Of a DNA stretch of 64,000 nucleotides, positions 33,185 to 42,124 are shown piece by piece. The notes under the pieces are model-generated. The model was given only the letters and a program-made list of their open reading frames with translations. It was not told where the DNA came from and did no database searches. Origin of the DNA: Saccharopolyspora elongata (GTDB taxonomy: Bacteria; Actinomycetota; Actinomycetes; Mycobacteriales; Pseudonocardiaceae); contig NZ_SMKW01000053.1 of NCBI RefSeq assembly GCF_004348985.1, forward strand, positions 1 to 64,000, given 5' to 3'. Position 1 is the stretch's first letter. Each line of letters begins with the position of its first letter. Both the position numbers and the translations under genes were made by a program.

Positions 33185-34143
33185 TCATCGATCTGCCGTC
33201 CACCACCACTTCGCAGGTCAACAAGAAGCTGGTCGAACTGCGCGAGTCCGGTGGTGCGGTCGCGCTGGGCCGGGTGCTGACGCTGGTGATCGTCACCGGC
33301 GACGGCACCGAGGTGGAGAAGGCCATCCAGGCCGCCAACGACGCCAGCCGGGAGCACCCGTGCCGGGTGATCGTGGTGGCCAGCGGGGCGCGGCAGGCCG
33401 CGCCCCGGCTGGACGCCCAAATCCGCGTCGGCGGCGACGCGGGGGCGTCGGAGGTCATCGTGCTGCGGCTGTACGGGCCGCTGGCCGACGAGGGCGCGGG
33501 CTCGGTGGTGCCGTTGCTGCTGCCGGACGCCCCGGTGGTCGCCTGGTGGCCCTCGGACGCGCCGGAAAGCCCCGCGAAGGACCCGATCGGCGCGCTGTCG
33601 CACCGGCGGATCACCGACGCGGCGGCCGACGGCGACCCGATCGTCTCGCTGCAGAAGCGCGTCGAGTCCTATGCCGACGGTGACACGGATCTGGCCTGGA
33701 CCCGGCTGACCTCGTGGCGCGCGGTGCTGGCGGCGGCGCTGGACCTGCCGCCGCACGAGGCGGTCACGGCCGCCACGGTCACCGGCGCGGCGGACTCGCC
33801 GTCGACCGACCTGCTGGCCGCGTGGCTGGCCAGCTACCTGGGCATCCCGGTGCGCCGGGTGGAGCACCCGCGCGGACCGGGCATCGTCTCGGCGGTGCTG
33901 GAGCGCCCGTCCGGGAACGTGGAGATCGTCCGCCCGGACGGCAAGGTCGGGACGCTGACCCAGCCTGGCCAGCCGGACCGGCGGGTGTCGCTGCACCGCC
34001 GCGAGGTGCGCGACTGCCTCACCGAGGAACTGCGCCGCCTCGACCCGGACGAGATCTACGAGGCCACCCTGCAGGGCCTGGACGAGATCGTGCGCGGCGA
34101 ACCGGCGGCGGAGGTCGCCGGTTCGGCAGAGGCCGGTTCATGA
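33181..34143 (+). CDS. opcA: OpcA, G6PDH assembly/allosteric protein
   Basis: A 320-residue OpcA. Features include IDLPSTTTSQVNKKLVELRE, CRVIVVASG, the VVPLLLPDAPVVAWWPSDAP segment and the C-terminal RREVRDCLTEELRRLDPDEI. It binds and activates glucose-6-phosphate dehydrogenase and often mediates redox control of it. GTG 33181 overlaps the zwf TGA and its own TGA overlaps the pgl ATG. Confidence 0.93.
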   Translation: MIIDLPSTTTSQVNKKLVELRESGGAVALGRVLTLVIVTGDGTEVEKAIQAANDASREHPCRVIVVASGARQAAPRLDAQIRVGGDAGASEVIVLRLYGPLADEGAGSVVPLLLPDAPVVAWWPSDAPESPAKDPIGALSHRRITDAAADGDPIVSLQKRVESYADGDTDLAWTRLTSWRAVLAAALDLPPHEAVTAATVTGAADSPSTDLLAAWLASYLGIPVRRVEHPRGPGIVSAVLERPSGNVEIVRPDGKVGTLTQPGQPDRRVSLHRREVRDCLTEELRRLDPDEIYEATLQGLDEIVRGEPAAEVAGSAEAGS

Positions 34144-34904
34144 GCCGACCGGAAGTGGTCGTGCACGCCACCGGCGAGCTGCTGGCCGCCGCGGCGGCGG
34201 CCCGGCTGATCACCAGGATCGTCGACGCGCAGGCCGCGCACGGCGTGGCATCGGTGGTGCTCACCGGTGGCCGGACGGGCATCGGCGTGCTCGAACAGGT
34301 CAACTGCTCCCCCGCCCGGGACGCGGTGGACTGGGCGAACGTGGACGTGTACTGGGGCGACGAACGGTTCCTGCCGGACGGCGACCCGGACCGCAACGAG
34401 ACCCAGGCCCGCCACGCCCTGCTCGACCACGTCCCGGTCACCCCGGAGCGGGTGCACGCGATGGCGCCGTCGGACGGCAAGTTCGGCCCGGACGCCGATG
34501 CGGCGGCGGCGCACTACGCGGAGGTGCTCGCGACCACGGCGTCGCGGGCGACCGACATCGCGGTGCCGCACTTCGACGTCCTGCTGCTGGGCGTCGGCGA
34601 GGAGGGGCACACGGCGTCGCTGTTCCCGGACACGCCGTACGTGCGGGAGGCCGAGCGGACGGTGGTGGGCGTGCACGACTGCCCGAAGCCGCCGCCGACC
34701 CGGATCTCCCTGACGCTCCGGGCGATCCAGGCGGCATCGGAGGTCTGGCTGATGACCACGGGCGAGGCGAAGGCCGAACCGGTGGCGGCGGCGCTGGGCG
34801 GGGCGAAGCCGGTGGACATCCCGGCGGCGGGAGCCCGCGGCCGGGACCGGACCCTGTGGCTGCTGGACCCGACCGCGGCATCGGCCGTCCCGACCGGAGG
34901 CTGA
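34140..34904 (+). CDS. pgl: 6-phosphogluconolactonase
   Basis: A 254-residue NagB-fold lactonase (DevB type): SVVLTGGRTGIGVLEQ, VDVYWGDERFLPDGDPDRNE and LLLGVGEEGHTASLFPDTP. It opens the lactone made by Zwf. ATG 34140 overlaps opcA. The operon ends at the hairpin 34911-34953. Confidence 0.95.
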   Translation: MSRPEVVVHATGELLAAAAAARLITRIVDAQAAHGVASVVLTGGRTGIGVLEQVNCSPARDAVDWANVDVYWGDERFLPDGDPDRNETQARHALLDHVPVTPERVHAMAPSDGKFGPDADAAAAHYAEVLATTASRATDIAVPHFDVLLLGVGEEGHTASLFPDTPYVREAERTVVGVHDCPKPPPTRISLTLRAIQAASEVWLMTTGEAKAEPVAAALGGAKPVDIPAAGARGRDRTLWLLDPTAASAVPTGG

Positions 34905-34910
34905 TCCCCC

Positions 34911-34953
34911 GGGTGAAGGGCACCCCGAGCACGCTCGGAGGTGCCCTTCACCC
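34911..34953. terminator. terminator of the pentose phosphate operon
   Basis: GGGTGAAGGGCACC (34911-34924) pairs perfectly with 34940-34953, with an inner 5-bp stem CCGAG/CTCGG. It lies 7 bases after the pgl stop. The rest of the gap up to 35171 (about 220 bases) shows nothing I recognise. Confidence 0.85.
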
Positions 34954-35171
34954 GTTCCGCAGGTCGCATATCTGGTCGCGGGGCCGTTGATCATTCCGGC
35001 TCCGCGGGCGGTCCGCTGGTTCAGGCTGGGCCGGTGCACCAGGAACGAGATGTGGTCCCGGGCTTCGTCGTCGGGATCGATGCCCGGATGGTCGCCGGGC
35101 ACGCCTCGAGATCGTTTCAATCCGCGTGAGCGGGAACAATCCGCTGCGGGCGCTGGGTAATCTTCCGCGTT

Positions 35172-37424
35172 ATGCGCCGTGCACGAGGTCGACTTCTTCG
35201 CGTCTGCGCATTCGTGCTGGGGATTTCCGTCAGCGCCGTGCTGCTGCCGACCGCGATCAACATCGGCACCGGCGGCACCGCCCCGGCCTTCCTCGCGCCG
35301 TACACCGCCTGGACCTGGCCGGTCATCGGTGTGCTGTGGGCCGTTTCCGTGGTGGTCGGGTTGTGGGAGATGCTGGCGCGCCAGCAGTCGGCCATCACCA
35401 GCCGCCCCGTCGATCACCCGCGCAACCGGCCGAACGCGCTGGACCGCGTCGAGCGCTACGTCGGCCAGCGGTTCTCGCAGTCGCTCGCCGCCAAAGCACG
35501 CATCGAACTGGACCTCGACGAACGGCCGGACGCGGTCATCCGCCCGCAGTCCCTGACGGTGCAACCCGTCGGCGGTGCCGAGAAGGCCATCGCGTCGAAC
35601 GCGCCGATCTCCGAGGTCTTCGACGAGCTCCACCAGTCGATGCTCATCCTCGGCGATCCGGGCGCGGGCAAGACCACGCTGCTGCTGGAGCTGGCTCGCG
35701 CGCTGGTCGAACGCGCCCGGCGGGACCCGGAGCAGCCGATCCCCGTGCTGGTCGACCTCTCCGGATGGCCCGGCACCGACGACAAGAAGCGCGGGCCGAA
35801 CGATTTCGTCCAATGGCTGCGCGACGAACTGCGGCGCAGGTACACCATTCCGCACGCCGTCACCGACGCCTGGCTGGCCACAGGAAAGCTGGCGTTGTTG
35901 CTCGACGGCCTCGACGAGGTGGCCCCGGAACACCGCGAGGAGTGCGTCCGCGAACTCAACTCCTTGCCGCAGAAGGTGTTCATGCCGCAGATCGCGGTGT
36001 GCAGCCGCCTGGGCGAGTACGACAGGTTGCCCGAGCGGCTCAGCCTGCACGGCGCGGTGCGCATCCAGCCGCTGACCCGCGGTCGGCTGGCGGAGTACTT
36101 CGAGGGCACCGGGCAGGGGCTCCACGGCGTCCGGTCGATGCTGACCAGCGACCCGGAGCTGTGGGAACTGCTGGACTCCCCGCTGATGCTCAACATCATG
36201 GCGCTGGCCGTGCAGGGAGCCGACGGCGAGCAGCTGCGGGCCGAGGACACGACCACCGCGCGCCGGGAGCTGTTCGACGCCTACGTCTGCGAGGTGCTGG
36301 CGCGCCGGGTCACTCCGCCATCCCGCTACACGCCCCGGGAAACCATCCGCGCGCTGTGGTTCATGGCGATGCTGGCCAGGGATTCCTACCGCGGCAACGC
36401 GGCGTTGCGGATCCGGTTCCTGTCCCACCTCGACTGGTACAAGTGCGTCCCGCTCGACGTCACCGTGGCGGTCACGGGCGTTTTCACACCGGTGGCCCTG
36501 GGGGCTTTCACCGCACCGATCGTGCTCGCCGCAGTGGTGCGGTTCGGCCTGTTCGCGGGCGTGGTCACCGCGTGCGCCGCAGCGGCGGCGACAGCCATGA
36601 CCAGCAACGACGCGCTCGCGCCCGCCCGTGCGCGGCCGTTGCCGCACCTGGCGAAGACCGTCCGCTCCGCAGTGGTCGTCGGCCTGACTGCCGGGGCGGG
36701 CACGATCGGTCTCGTGCTGGCGGTGCGCTGGATCCTCGCCGATGTCCCCGCACCGGTGTGCGCCGCCATCGTTGCCGCGGGCGCCGCCGTCAGCGCCGGT
36801 CTCACCGCATCGGTTTACCACGTGGCGGAAGCCGTCACCGCGTGGTTGGTCGGGCTCGCGTCCGGTCTCGCGGCCCTGGGGCTGGTGCTGTGGATCGGCC
36901 CGACCGAAGAACTGGTGGCCGGCTGGATGATCGGCCTGGCGGGCAGCGCCTTCATCGGAGCGATGGTCTCGGGCACGGACCAGTTCTGCATCTCCCGGCT
37001 GACCAGGGCCGCGCCGAAGAACAGGGGCTTCACCAAGCAGAACGTGCTCTGCGTGGTCGCGGGAGCGCTCGTCGCCGTGTTGCCGGGCATCGCCGTGGGC
37101 GCACCGCCCGACTCCCGATTCCTCGGGTTCGCCGTCGGGTTGGTGATCGGCGGCTGCGGGCTCCTCGCCTGGGAAGACGGGCCAGGAGCATCGCTGCTCG
37201 GCCTGCTGGTGTTCCGCTTCACCGGCTACCTGCCGCCCAGGCGGCGCGACTTCCTCGCGCACGCCGCGGACCGGAGCCTGCTGAGCCGGTCGGACGGCGA
37301 GTGGCGGTTCGTGCACCTGCTGGTGCGCGACCACCTCGCCGAATGCGATCCGGCCCTGCTCGGGGCCCGAGCCGAGCAACGGGCCCGGGAACTGGCCGGG
37401 AACCGCTCCCGCCGGGCGGCGTGA
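35172..37424 (+). CDS. membrane-embedded NACHT NTPase
   Basis: The 750-residue protein has two N-terminal membrane helices (about residues 8-32 and 44-66). A NACHT domain follows, with Walker A GDPGAGKTT at 161-169 and Walker B LALLLDGLDEVAPE at 240-253, plus a winged-helix-like helical region. At about 430-680 there are roughly seven to nine hydrophobic segments, then a short cytoplasmic tail with the NACHT-type end motif RFVHLLVRDHLAE. NACHT proteins are STAND ATPases that oligomerise on sensing a trigger; bacterial members include antiphage proteins. The C-terminal membrane block is a plausible effector. No partner gene is adjacent and no LRR/TPR sensor is visible. Role in defence is inference. 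Confidence 0.8.
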   Translation: MRRARGRLLRVCAFVLGISVSAVLLPTAINIGTGGTAPAFLAPYTAWTWPVIGVLWAVSVVVGLWEMLARQQSAITSRPVDHPRNRPNALDRVERYVGQRFSQSLAAKARIELDLDERPDAVIRPQSLTVQPVGGAEKAIASNAPISEVFDELHQSMLILGDPGAGKTTLLLELARALVERARRDPEQPIPVLVDLSGWPGTDDKKRGPNDFVQWLRDELRRRYTIPHAVTDAWLATGKLALLLDGLDEVAPEHREECVRELNSLPQKVFMPQIAVCSRLGEYDRLPERLSLHGAVRIQPLTRGRLAEYFEGTGQGLHGVRSMLTSDPELWELLDSPLMLNIMALAVQGADGEQLRAEDTTTARRELFDAYVCEVLARRVTPPSRYTPRETIRALWFMAMLARDSYRGNAALRIRFLSHLDWYKCVPLDVTVAVTGVFTPVALGAFTAPIVLAAVVRFGLFAGVVTACAAAAATAMTSNDALAPARARPLPHLAKTVRSAVVVGLTAGAGTIGLVLAVRWILADVPAPVCAAIVAAGAAVSAGLTASVYHVAEAVTAWLVGLASGLAALGLVLWIGPTEELVAGWMIGLAGSAFIGAMVSGTDQFCISRLTRAAPKNRGFTKQNVLCVVAGALVAVLPGIAVGAPPDSRFLGFAVGLVIGGCGLLAWEDGPGASLLGLLVFRFTGYLPPRRRDFLAHAADRSLLSRSDGEWRFVHLLVRDHLAECDPALLGARAEQRARELAGNRSRRAA

Positions 37425-37539
37425 CCCGCCCCGGCCGGGATCGGCCCGGATCGGGCGATATGGGTGTTCCTCGCCATTTCCGCGTCGTTGGTCGTACGCT
37501 GTGGCGCGCAGTTGTCGATCAGCGGCGAGGTGAGCTGGG

Positions 37540-38754
37540 ATGACCCGCACGCAGGGGTTGCGTCGGATCCGGGCGGACGTGATGGGGCTGGCACTGGGGT
37601 TGGTGGCGATCCTGCTCGGGCTCTTCGGGACCACCGGGGCGGCGGCGAAGGAGCCGACCACCGCGATGCGCGGGATGTGGATCGCCGGGGTGGAGAACAT
37701 CGACTGGCCGAGCAAACCGGGGCTTTCCGCCGCGCAGCAGCAGGACGAGTACCGGGAGCTGCTCGACCAGGCCGTCGCGAACAGGCTGAACGCCGTGTTC
37801 GTCCAGGTGCGGCCGACCGCCGACGCGTTCTGGCCGTCGCCGCACGAGCCGTGGTCGCACTGGTTGACCGGGCAGCAGGGCCGCGATCCCGGCTACGACC
37901 CGCTGCGGTTCATGGTCGACGAGGCGCACCAGCGCGGCCTGCAGTTCCACGCCTGGTTCAACCCGTACCGGATCAGCATGACCGACGACCCGCAGGCGCT
38001 CGTCCCGGAGCACCCGGCCCGCAAACACCCGGAGTGGACCTTCGCCTACGGCGGCAAGCTCTACTACGACCCGGGCGTGCCGGCGGCCCGCGAGTTCGTG
38101 ACCCGCGCGATCATGCACGCGGTCGAGAACTACGACGTCGACGGCGTCCATCTCGACGATTACTTCTACCCGTACCCCGTCGAGGGCCAGAAGGTCCCGG
38201 ACGAGAAGACCTTCGCCGAGCACGGCAAGGGCTTCGACGACATCGAGGACTGGCGCCGGCACAACGTCGACCAGCTGGTGGCGGACCTCGACGCCCGGGT
38301 GCACCGGGCCAAGCCGGACGCGAAGTTCGGCGTCAGCCCGTTCGGCATCTGGCGCAACGCGTCCAGCGACCCGGCCGGCTCGGACACCAAGGGCCTGGAG
38401 TCGTACTCGGCGATCTACGCCGACACCCGCAAGTGGGTGCGGGAGGGCTGGGTCGACTACATCGCCCCGCAGGTCTACTGGCAGATCGGTCACCCGGCCG
38501 CCGACTACGCCGCCCTGATCCCGTGGTGGTCCAAGACGGTCTCGGGCACCGGCGTGGACCTCTACATCGGCCAGGCCGCCTACCGGGTCGGCAAGGAGGG
38601 CTGGACCGACCCCGGCGAGCTCTCCGCCCACCTGGCGCTCAACAGCGACTACCGCGGCGTCAAGGGCGATATCTACTTCAGCGCGAAGTCGCTGACCACC
38701 AACGCCGCCGAAGCCATGGCCCGCGTCGTCAAGGAGCACTACTCGGACCGCTGA
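37540..38754 (+). CDS. secreted glycosyl hydrolase-like protein (GHL10/YngK family)
   Basis: A 404-residue protein with a basic N-terminus and a signal-like helix (MGLALGLVAILLGLFGTTGA). A TIM-barrel of the GHL10 (DUF187) family follows: MRGMWIAGVENIDWPSKPG, NAVFVQVRPTADAFWPS, FHAWFNPYRIS, VDGVHLDDYFYPYP, KFGVSPFGIWRN and VDYIAPQVYWQIG. Relatives act on cell-wall or exopolysaccharide glycans, though few are characterised. Probably exported and possibly membrane-held by an uncleaved helix. Confidence 0.85.
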   Translation: MTRTQGLRRIRADVMGLALGLVAILLGLFGTTGAAAKEPTTAMRGMWIAGVENIDWPSKPGLSAAQQQDEYRELLDQAVANRLNAVFVQVRPTADAFWPSPHEPWSHWLTGQQGRDPGYDPLRFMVDEAHQRGLQFHAWFNPYRISMTDDPQALVPEHPARKHPEWTFAYGGKLYYDPGVPAAREFVTRAIMHAVENYDVDGVHLDDYFYPYPVEGQKVPDEKTFAEHGKGFDDIEDWRRHNVDQLVADLDARVHRAKPDAKFGVSPFGIWRNASSDPAGSDTKGLESYSAIYADTRKWVREGWVDYIAPQVYWQIGHPAADYAALIPWWSKTVSGTGVDLYIGQAAYRVGKEGWTDPGELSAHLALNSDYRGVKGDIYFSAKSLTTNAAEAMARVVKEHYSDR

Positions 38755-38790
38755 GCCGCCATCTCCGCCGGAACCGCGGCGGTCACCTGG

Positions 38791-39441
38791 TCAGGCGGTG
38801 GGGTCTTCGCGGTAGATCTGGAGGCGGAGATCGCGCGCCTTGGTCATGTGGTCTCTGGCCAGGTCGTGGGCCCGGGCCGCGTCGCGTTGTTCGATCGCGT
38901 CGATCAGGGCCCGGTGTTCGTCGAGGGCTTCCGCCCAGCGGCCCTGGACCTTGAGGGTGGTCGCCGGGTAGCGGGTCAGGTGGTTGTTCAGGCGGGTCAG
39001 CAGATCGACGATGGTGCCGTTGTGACTGGCCACCCAGATCGCTTCGTGCACCGCCCGGTTGGCCGCCGCCATCGCCGCCGGGTCGTCGGTCGAGGTGCTG
39101 TCCATCGCAGCCTGGGCGCGGCGGATGCGGATCAGATCGAACTCGCTGTGCCGCTGGGCGGCCGCTGATGCCGCGGTGGCCTCCAGGGAGATCCGGACCT
39201 CGTAGATCTCGAGGATCTCCTCCGGGCTTCGGGTGCGGACCCGCATGCCGCGGTCGCCCCGCTCGACCAGTCCGTCCTGTTCCAGGCGGCGCAGCGCCTC
39301 GCGCACCGGCGTGCGGCTGGTGCCGTACCGCTCCGCCAGGGCCAGCTCCACCAGCTGGGCACCGGTCTCGAAGGTGCCGTCGACGATCTCGCCGCGCAGC
39401 CGGTCGTACACCTCGGACAGCGTCGTCACTCCTTCTGCCAC
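38791..39441 (-). CDS. GntR (FadR/FCD-type) regulator
   Basis: About 216 residues. The winged helix reads LVELALAERYGTSRTPVREA LRRLEQDGLV, and the FCD effector domain follows (EVRISLEATAASAAAQR, MAAANRAVHEAIWVASHN, EHRALIDAIEQRDAARAHD) with the histidines that hold a metal in FCD proteins. The GTG at 39441 is my choice; longer starts up to 39480 would run through a family 1 hairpin, and GTG 39429 is also possible. It probably senses an organic acid and controls the carboxylate genes at 39677-45148. Confidence 0.85.
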   Translation of the reverse strand: MAEGVTTLSEVYDRLRGEIVDGTFETGAQLVELALAERYGTSRTPVREALRRLEQDGLVERGDRGMRVRTRSPEEILEIYEVRISLEATAASAAAQRHSEFDLIRIRRAQAAMDSTSTDDPAAMAAANRAVHEAIWVASHNGTIVDLLTRLNNHLTRYPATTLKVQGRWAEALDEHRALIDAIEQRDAARAHDLARDHMTKARDLRLQIYREDPTA

Positions 39442-39443
39442 CT

Positions 39444-39485
39444 CGTGAGCGCCGACCCCGGCTCCTACCGGAACGACCACTCACG
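39444..39485. repeat. dispersed hairpin family 1, copy e
   Basis: CGTGAG (39444-39449) and CTCACG (39480-39485) frame an inner CCGG/CCGG stem. It sits directly upstream of the GntR start, so it would form in the 5' leader of that mRNA, unlike the other copies, which are 3' to genes. Confidence 0.65.
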
Positions 39486-39561
39486 ACTACGTTCGGTCCG
39501 GTGCGTGGCGCCTTCGCGCCGGGCGACCCGGTCGGAGGCGCCACGCCCGAGCACCGAACGC

Positions 39562-39582
39562 AAAGTATACCTCGGTATGCAT
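39562..39582. promoter_or_regulatory. candidate GntR operator upstream of the regulator gene
   Basis: AAAGTATACCTCGGTATGC contains the perfect repeat ATACC-TC-GGTAT (39567-39578). It resembles the GTATNC-N4-GCATAC sites in the divergent ALDH/carrier promoter. It is placed to autoregulate the GntR gene. Confidence 0.5.
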
Positions 39583-39589
39583 TGCGTCC

Positions 39590-39684
39590 CTAGGCGATGC
39601 GGACGGCGAGTCCTTCCAGGCCGGGCACCGCCGGGAACCGTTGCAGCACCTGCGGATCGCGTAGACCTGGAAGTCCTCAGCCAT
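39590..39684 (-). pseudogene. remnant of a gene that followed the TcuA-like gene
   Basis: ATG 39684 (MAEDFQVYA) overlaps the flavoprotein stop by 8 bases, as a coupled operon gene would. After about nine codons the coding look moves to another frame, DPQVLQRFPAVPGLEGLAVR, ending at a TAG (39590-39592). The start and end of a gene seem joined with the middle deleted. Family not identified. Confidence 0.4.
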
Positions 39685-41170
39685 TGCCCACCGGCTTCGC
39701 CGCACCGGCGCCGGCCAACCGGCCGAACACCGCGCCCGAGGTCAGGCCGCTGCCGCCCGGGTAGTTGCCGGAGAACAACCCGCCGACCATCTCACCGGCG
39801 GCGTACAGCCCGTCGATCGGCTGCCCCTCGGTGTCCAGCACCTGGGCGGATTCGTCCACGTGCACCCCGCCGAAGGTGAAGGTGATCCCGCAGCCCACGG
39901 CGTAGCCGTAGTACGGGGCGGTGTCCAGGGCCTGCGCCCAGTTGGACTTCGGCGGCTGGACCTGCGCGGCGCGCCCGTCCTTGACCGCCGGGTCGAACGG
40001 CTCGTCCACGATGGACGCGTTGAACTCCGCCACGGTGCGCCGCAAGCCGTCGACGTCGATGCCCAGCTCTTCCGCGAGTTCGGCCAGCGAGTCGGCCTGC
40101 GCGCCCGCGATCGGCCGCGAGTCGTACTCCTCCTTGCGCAGCAGCGGGCGGGTCTTGGCGTCGAACAGCTGGAACGCCCGGCCCTGCGGCTGGCGCAGGA
40201 TCTCCCGCCCGTACTTGGCGTAGGTGTAGTTGCGGAAGTCCGCGCCTTCGTCGACGAACCGCTCGCCCTCGATGTTGACCACGATGCCGATCGGATAGCT
40301 CTGCCGGGTCAGCTGGTTGGTCAGCTCCCGGTTGCCGCCGGTCGGGCTGCCGTCGGCGTCCCACGCCACGCTGTGGCAGGAACCCCAGTCGCCGTGCGGG
40401 GCGGCGCCGGCGGCCAGCGCGAGGTCGAGCACGTCACCGGTGTTGGTCGGCGTGCCGCGCACCAGCGCGCGATCCCAGCCCTCGCCGAGGTGCTCGGCGC
40501 GGCGCTCGGGGTCGGATTCGAAGCCACCGGCCGACAACACCACCGCACGTGCCCTGATCCGGTGCTCGGCGCCGCCGGAATCGCGGTAGGTGACGCCTCG
40601 CTCGGCCGCGTCGGAGAGGTGCAGCGCCGTGACCTCCGCGTCGTAGCGGATCTCCACGCCCTCTTCCAGCGCGGCCTTGGTGTGCTGGGCGATGAGCCCC
40701 TTGCCGCCGTCGACGGTGCCGACGAACAGGCCGCCGGAGAACACCCACTTGCCGTCGGACAGGTAGGCCTGGCGCTCGTACATCAGCCGCCACTGGATGC
40801 CCTTGCCGGCCAGCCAGCGCACGGCATCGGCGGAGCGGGAGACCAGGATCTTGGTCAGCACCGGGTCGCACTTGCCGTCGGTGACCCGCCGCATGTCGTC
40901 CTCGAAGGCGCTCTCCGGGTAGGCGGGCACCACGGAATCCGCGTGCCGCTCGTCGGGTTCGAGCAGGTCGGCGACGTCGGTGAGGCCGTCGAAGGCGAAC
41001 CGGAACGCACCGGCGGTGTAGAAGGAGTTGCCGCCGGCGGCGTCTTCCGGCGCCTTCTCCAGCAGCAGCACCTTCGCGCCCTGCTCCACGGCCGAGTGCA
41101 CGGCGGAGAACCCGGCGTTGCCGCCGCCGACCACCACGACGTCGAACCGGTCGGTCTCCGGCTTGCTCAT
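39677..41170 (-). CDS. tcuA: FAD-dependent tricarballylate dehydrogenase-like flavoprotein (TcuA)
   Basis: The 497-residue flavoprotein belongs to the fumarate reductase/succinate dehydrogenase flavoprotein group. Seen are the FAD motif DVVVVGGGNAGFSAVHSA, AGGNSFYTAGAFRF, VVLSAGGFESDPE, and the C-terminal GITFTFGGVHVDESAQVLD and GLFSGNYPGGSGLTSGAVFG. It resembles TcuA, which oxidises tricarballylate to cis-aconitate; other C-C dehydrogenations of polycarboxylates are possible. ATG 41170 overlaps the upstream dehydrogenase stop (ATGA). Confidence 0.75.
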   Translation of the reverse strand: MSKPETDRFDVVVVGGGNAGFSAVHSAVEQGAKVLLLEKAPEDAAGGNSFYTAGAFRFAFDGLTDVADLLEPDERHADSVVPAYPESAFEDDMRRVTDGKCDPVLTKILVSRSADAVRWLAGKGIQWRLMYERQAYLSDGKWVFSGGLFVGTVDGGKGLIAQHTKAALEEGVEIRYDAEVTALHLSDAAERGVTYRDSGGAEHRIRARAVVLSAGGFESDPERRAEHLGEGWDRALVRGTPTNTGDVLDLALAAGAAPHGDWGSCHSVAWDADGSPTGGNRELTNQLTRQSYPIGIVVNIEGERFVDEGADFRNYTYAKYGREILRQPQGRAFQLFDAKTRPLLRKEEYDSRPIAGAQADSLAELAEELGIDVDGLRRTVAEFNASIVDEPFDPAVKDGRAAQVQPPKSNWAQALDTAPYYGYAVGCGITFTFGGVHVDESAQVLDTEGQPIDGLYAAGEMVGGLFSGNYPGGSGLTSGAVFGRLAGAGAAKPVGNG

Positions 41171-42078
41171 TCTTCGTCTCCCTTGTCGTTCGAGGTTTCG
41201 GTCATGGGCCGCCCGGTCCAGCGCTCCCAGAGCGTGGCGATCGAGGCGTAGTCGAGCCGGCCGAGCCCTTCCGAGACGCCGAGCTCGTAGACGGTGTGCG
41301 CGCCCTGGATGCCGAACAGCGGCACCCCGGTGTCCTGGGCCATGGCCAACGCCAGGGTGGAGTCCTTGCGGGCGGCCTCGGTGGGCATGCCGCCGTCGTA
41401 TTCGCCGCGCAGGATCCGCTCCACGAAGCGGTGCGTCAGCGGGCGGGTCAGCCCGGCCTCGGGGCCGGACAGCAGCGCGGCCAGCGCCGAGCCGGACACC
41501 CCGGTGGCCGCGCCCAGCGCACCGGCCTCGGCGAGCACCACCATCACCGCGTGCGCCACCGCGTTGTTGATCACCTTCGCGGCCATGCCGCTGCCCACCG
41601 GCCCGAACCTGGTGATGGTCGCGCTGATCGCCGCCAGCACGTCGGTCACCTTGTCCACATCGGACTCTTCGCCGCCGACCAGCAGCGTGGCGGTGCCACC
41701 GGCCATCTGCGACACCCCGGACAGGATCGCGGCGTCCACAATGCCGATGCCGTGGGCAGCGCAGATCTTCAGCTCCTCGGCCATGTCGGCCGGATTGACC
41801 GTGCTGGTCTCCACGATCACCCCGCCGGCCCGCATCCGCGGCGCCAGCTCGGCGATCACCTGCAGCGAAACCTTCGGCGTCGGCAGCGAAAGCACCACCA
41901 CATCGGACTCCGCCAGCTCGGCCACCTCGGCAACCGCGCTCACCTGAGGGGCCTTCGCGACCTCGGCAACGCGCTCGGCGTCGAGGTCGAACACCCGCAG
42001 CGGCCCGTGCGCGGCGAGCCGACCGGCGACCGCACCACCCATGTTCCCCAGCCCGCACAACGAAACGGTGTCACTCAC
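41167..42078 (-). CDS. beta-hydroxyacid dehydrogenase (3-hydroxyisobutyrate dehydrogenase family)
   Basis: The 303-residue protein has an N-terminal Rossmann domain (VSLCGLGNMGGAVAGRLAAH), the substrate motif GIVDAAILSGVSQMAGGTAT (a variant of DAPVSGG), and the catalytic-lysine region GSGMAAKVINNAVAHA in an all-helical C-terminal domain. It oxidises a hydroxyacid with NAD(P). It is placed between ALDH and the TcuA-like gene, so it probably works in the same pathway. Confidence 0.85.
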   Translation of the reverse strand: MSDTVSLCGLGNMGGAVAGRLAAHGPLRVFDLDAERVAEVAKAPQVSAVAEVAELAESDVVVLSLPTPKVSLQVIAELAPRMRAGGVIVETSTVNPADMAEELKICAAHGIGIVDAAILSGVSQMAGGTATLLVGGEESDVDKVTDVLAAISATITRFGPVGSGMAAKVINNAVAHAVMVVLAEAGALGAATGVSGSALAALLSGPEAGLTRPLTHRFVERILRGEYDGGMPTEAARKDSTLALAMAQDTGVPLFGIQGAHTVYELGVSEGLGRLDYASIATLWERWTGRPMTETSNDKGDEE

Positions 42079-42124
42079 CGACGTTCTCCTTTCCAGTTGC
42101 GACCAAATCGGCGTTCGCCATCCC

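Noticed and set aside
34948..35139. Reverse 63-codon frame before the NACHT gene
   Set aside because: No ribosome site or recognisable domain; probably chance.
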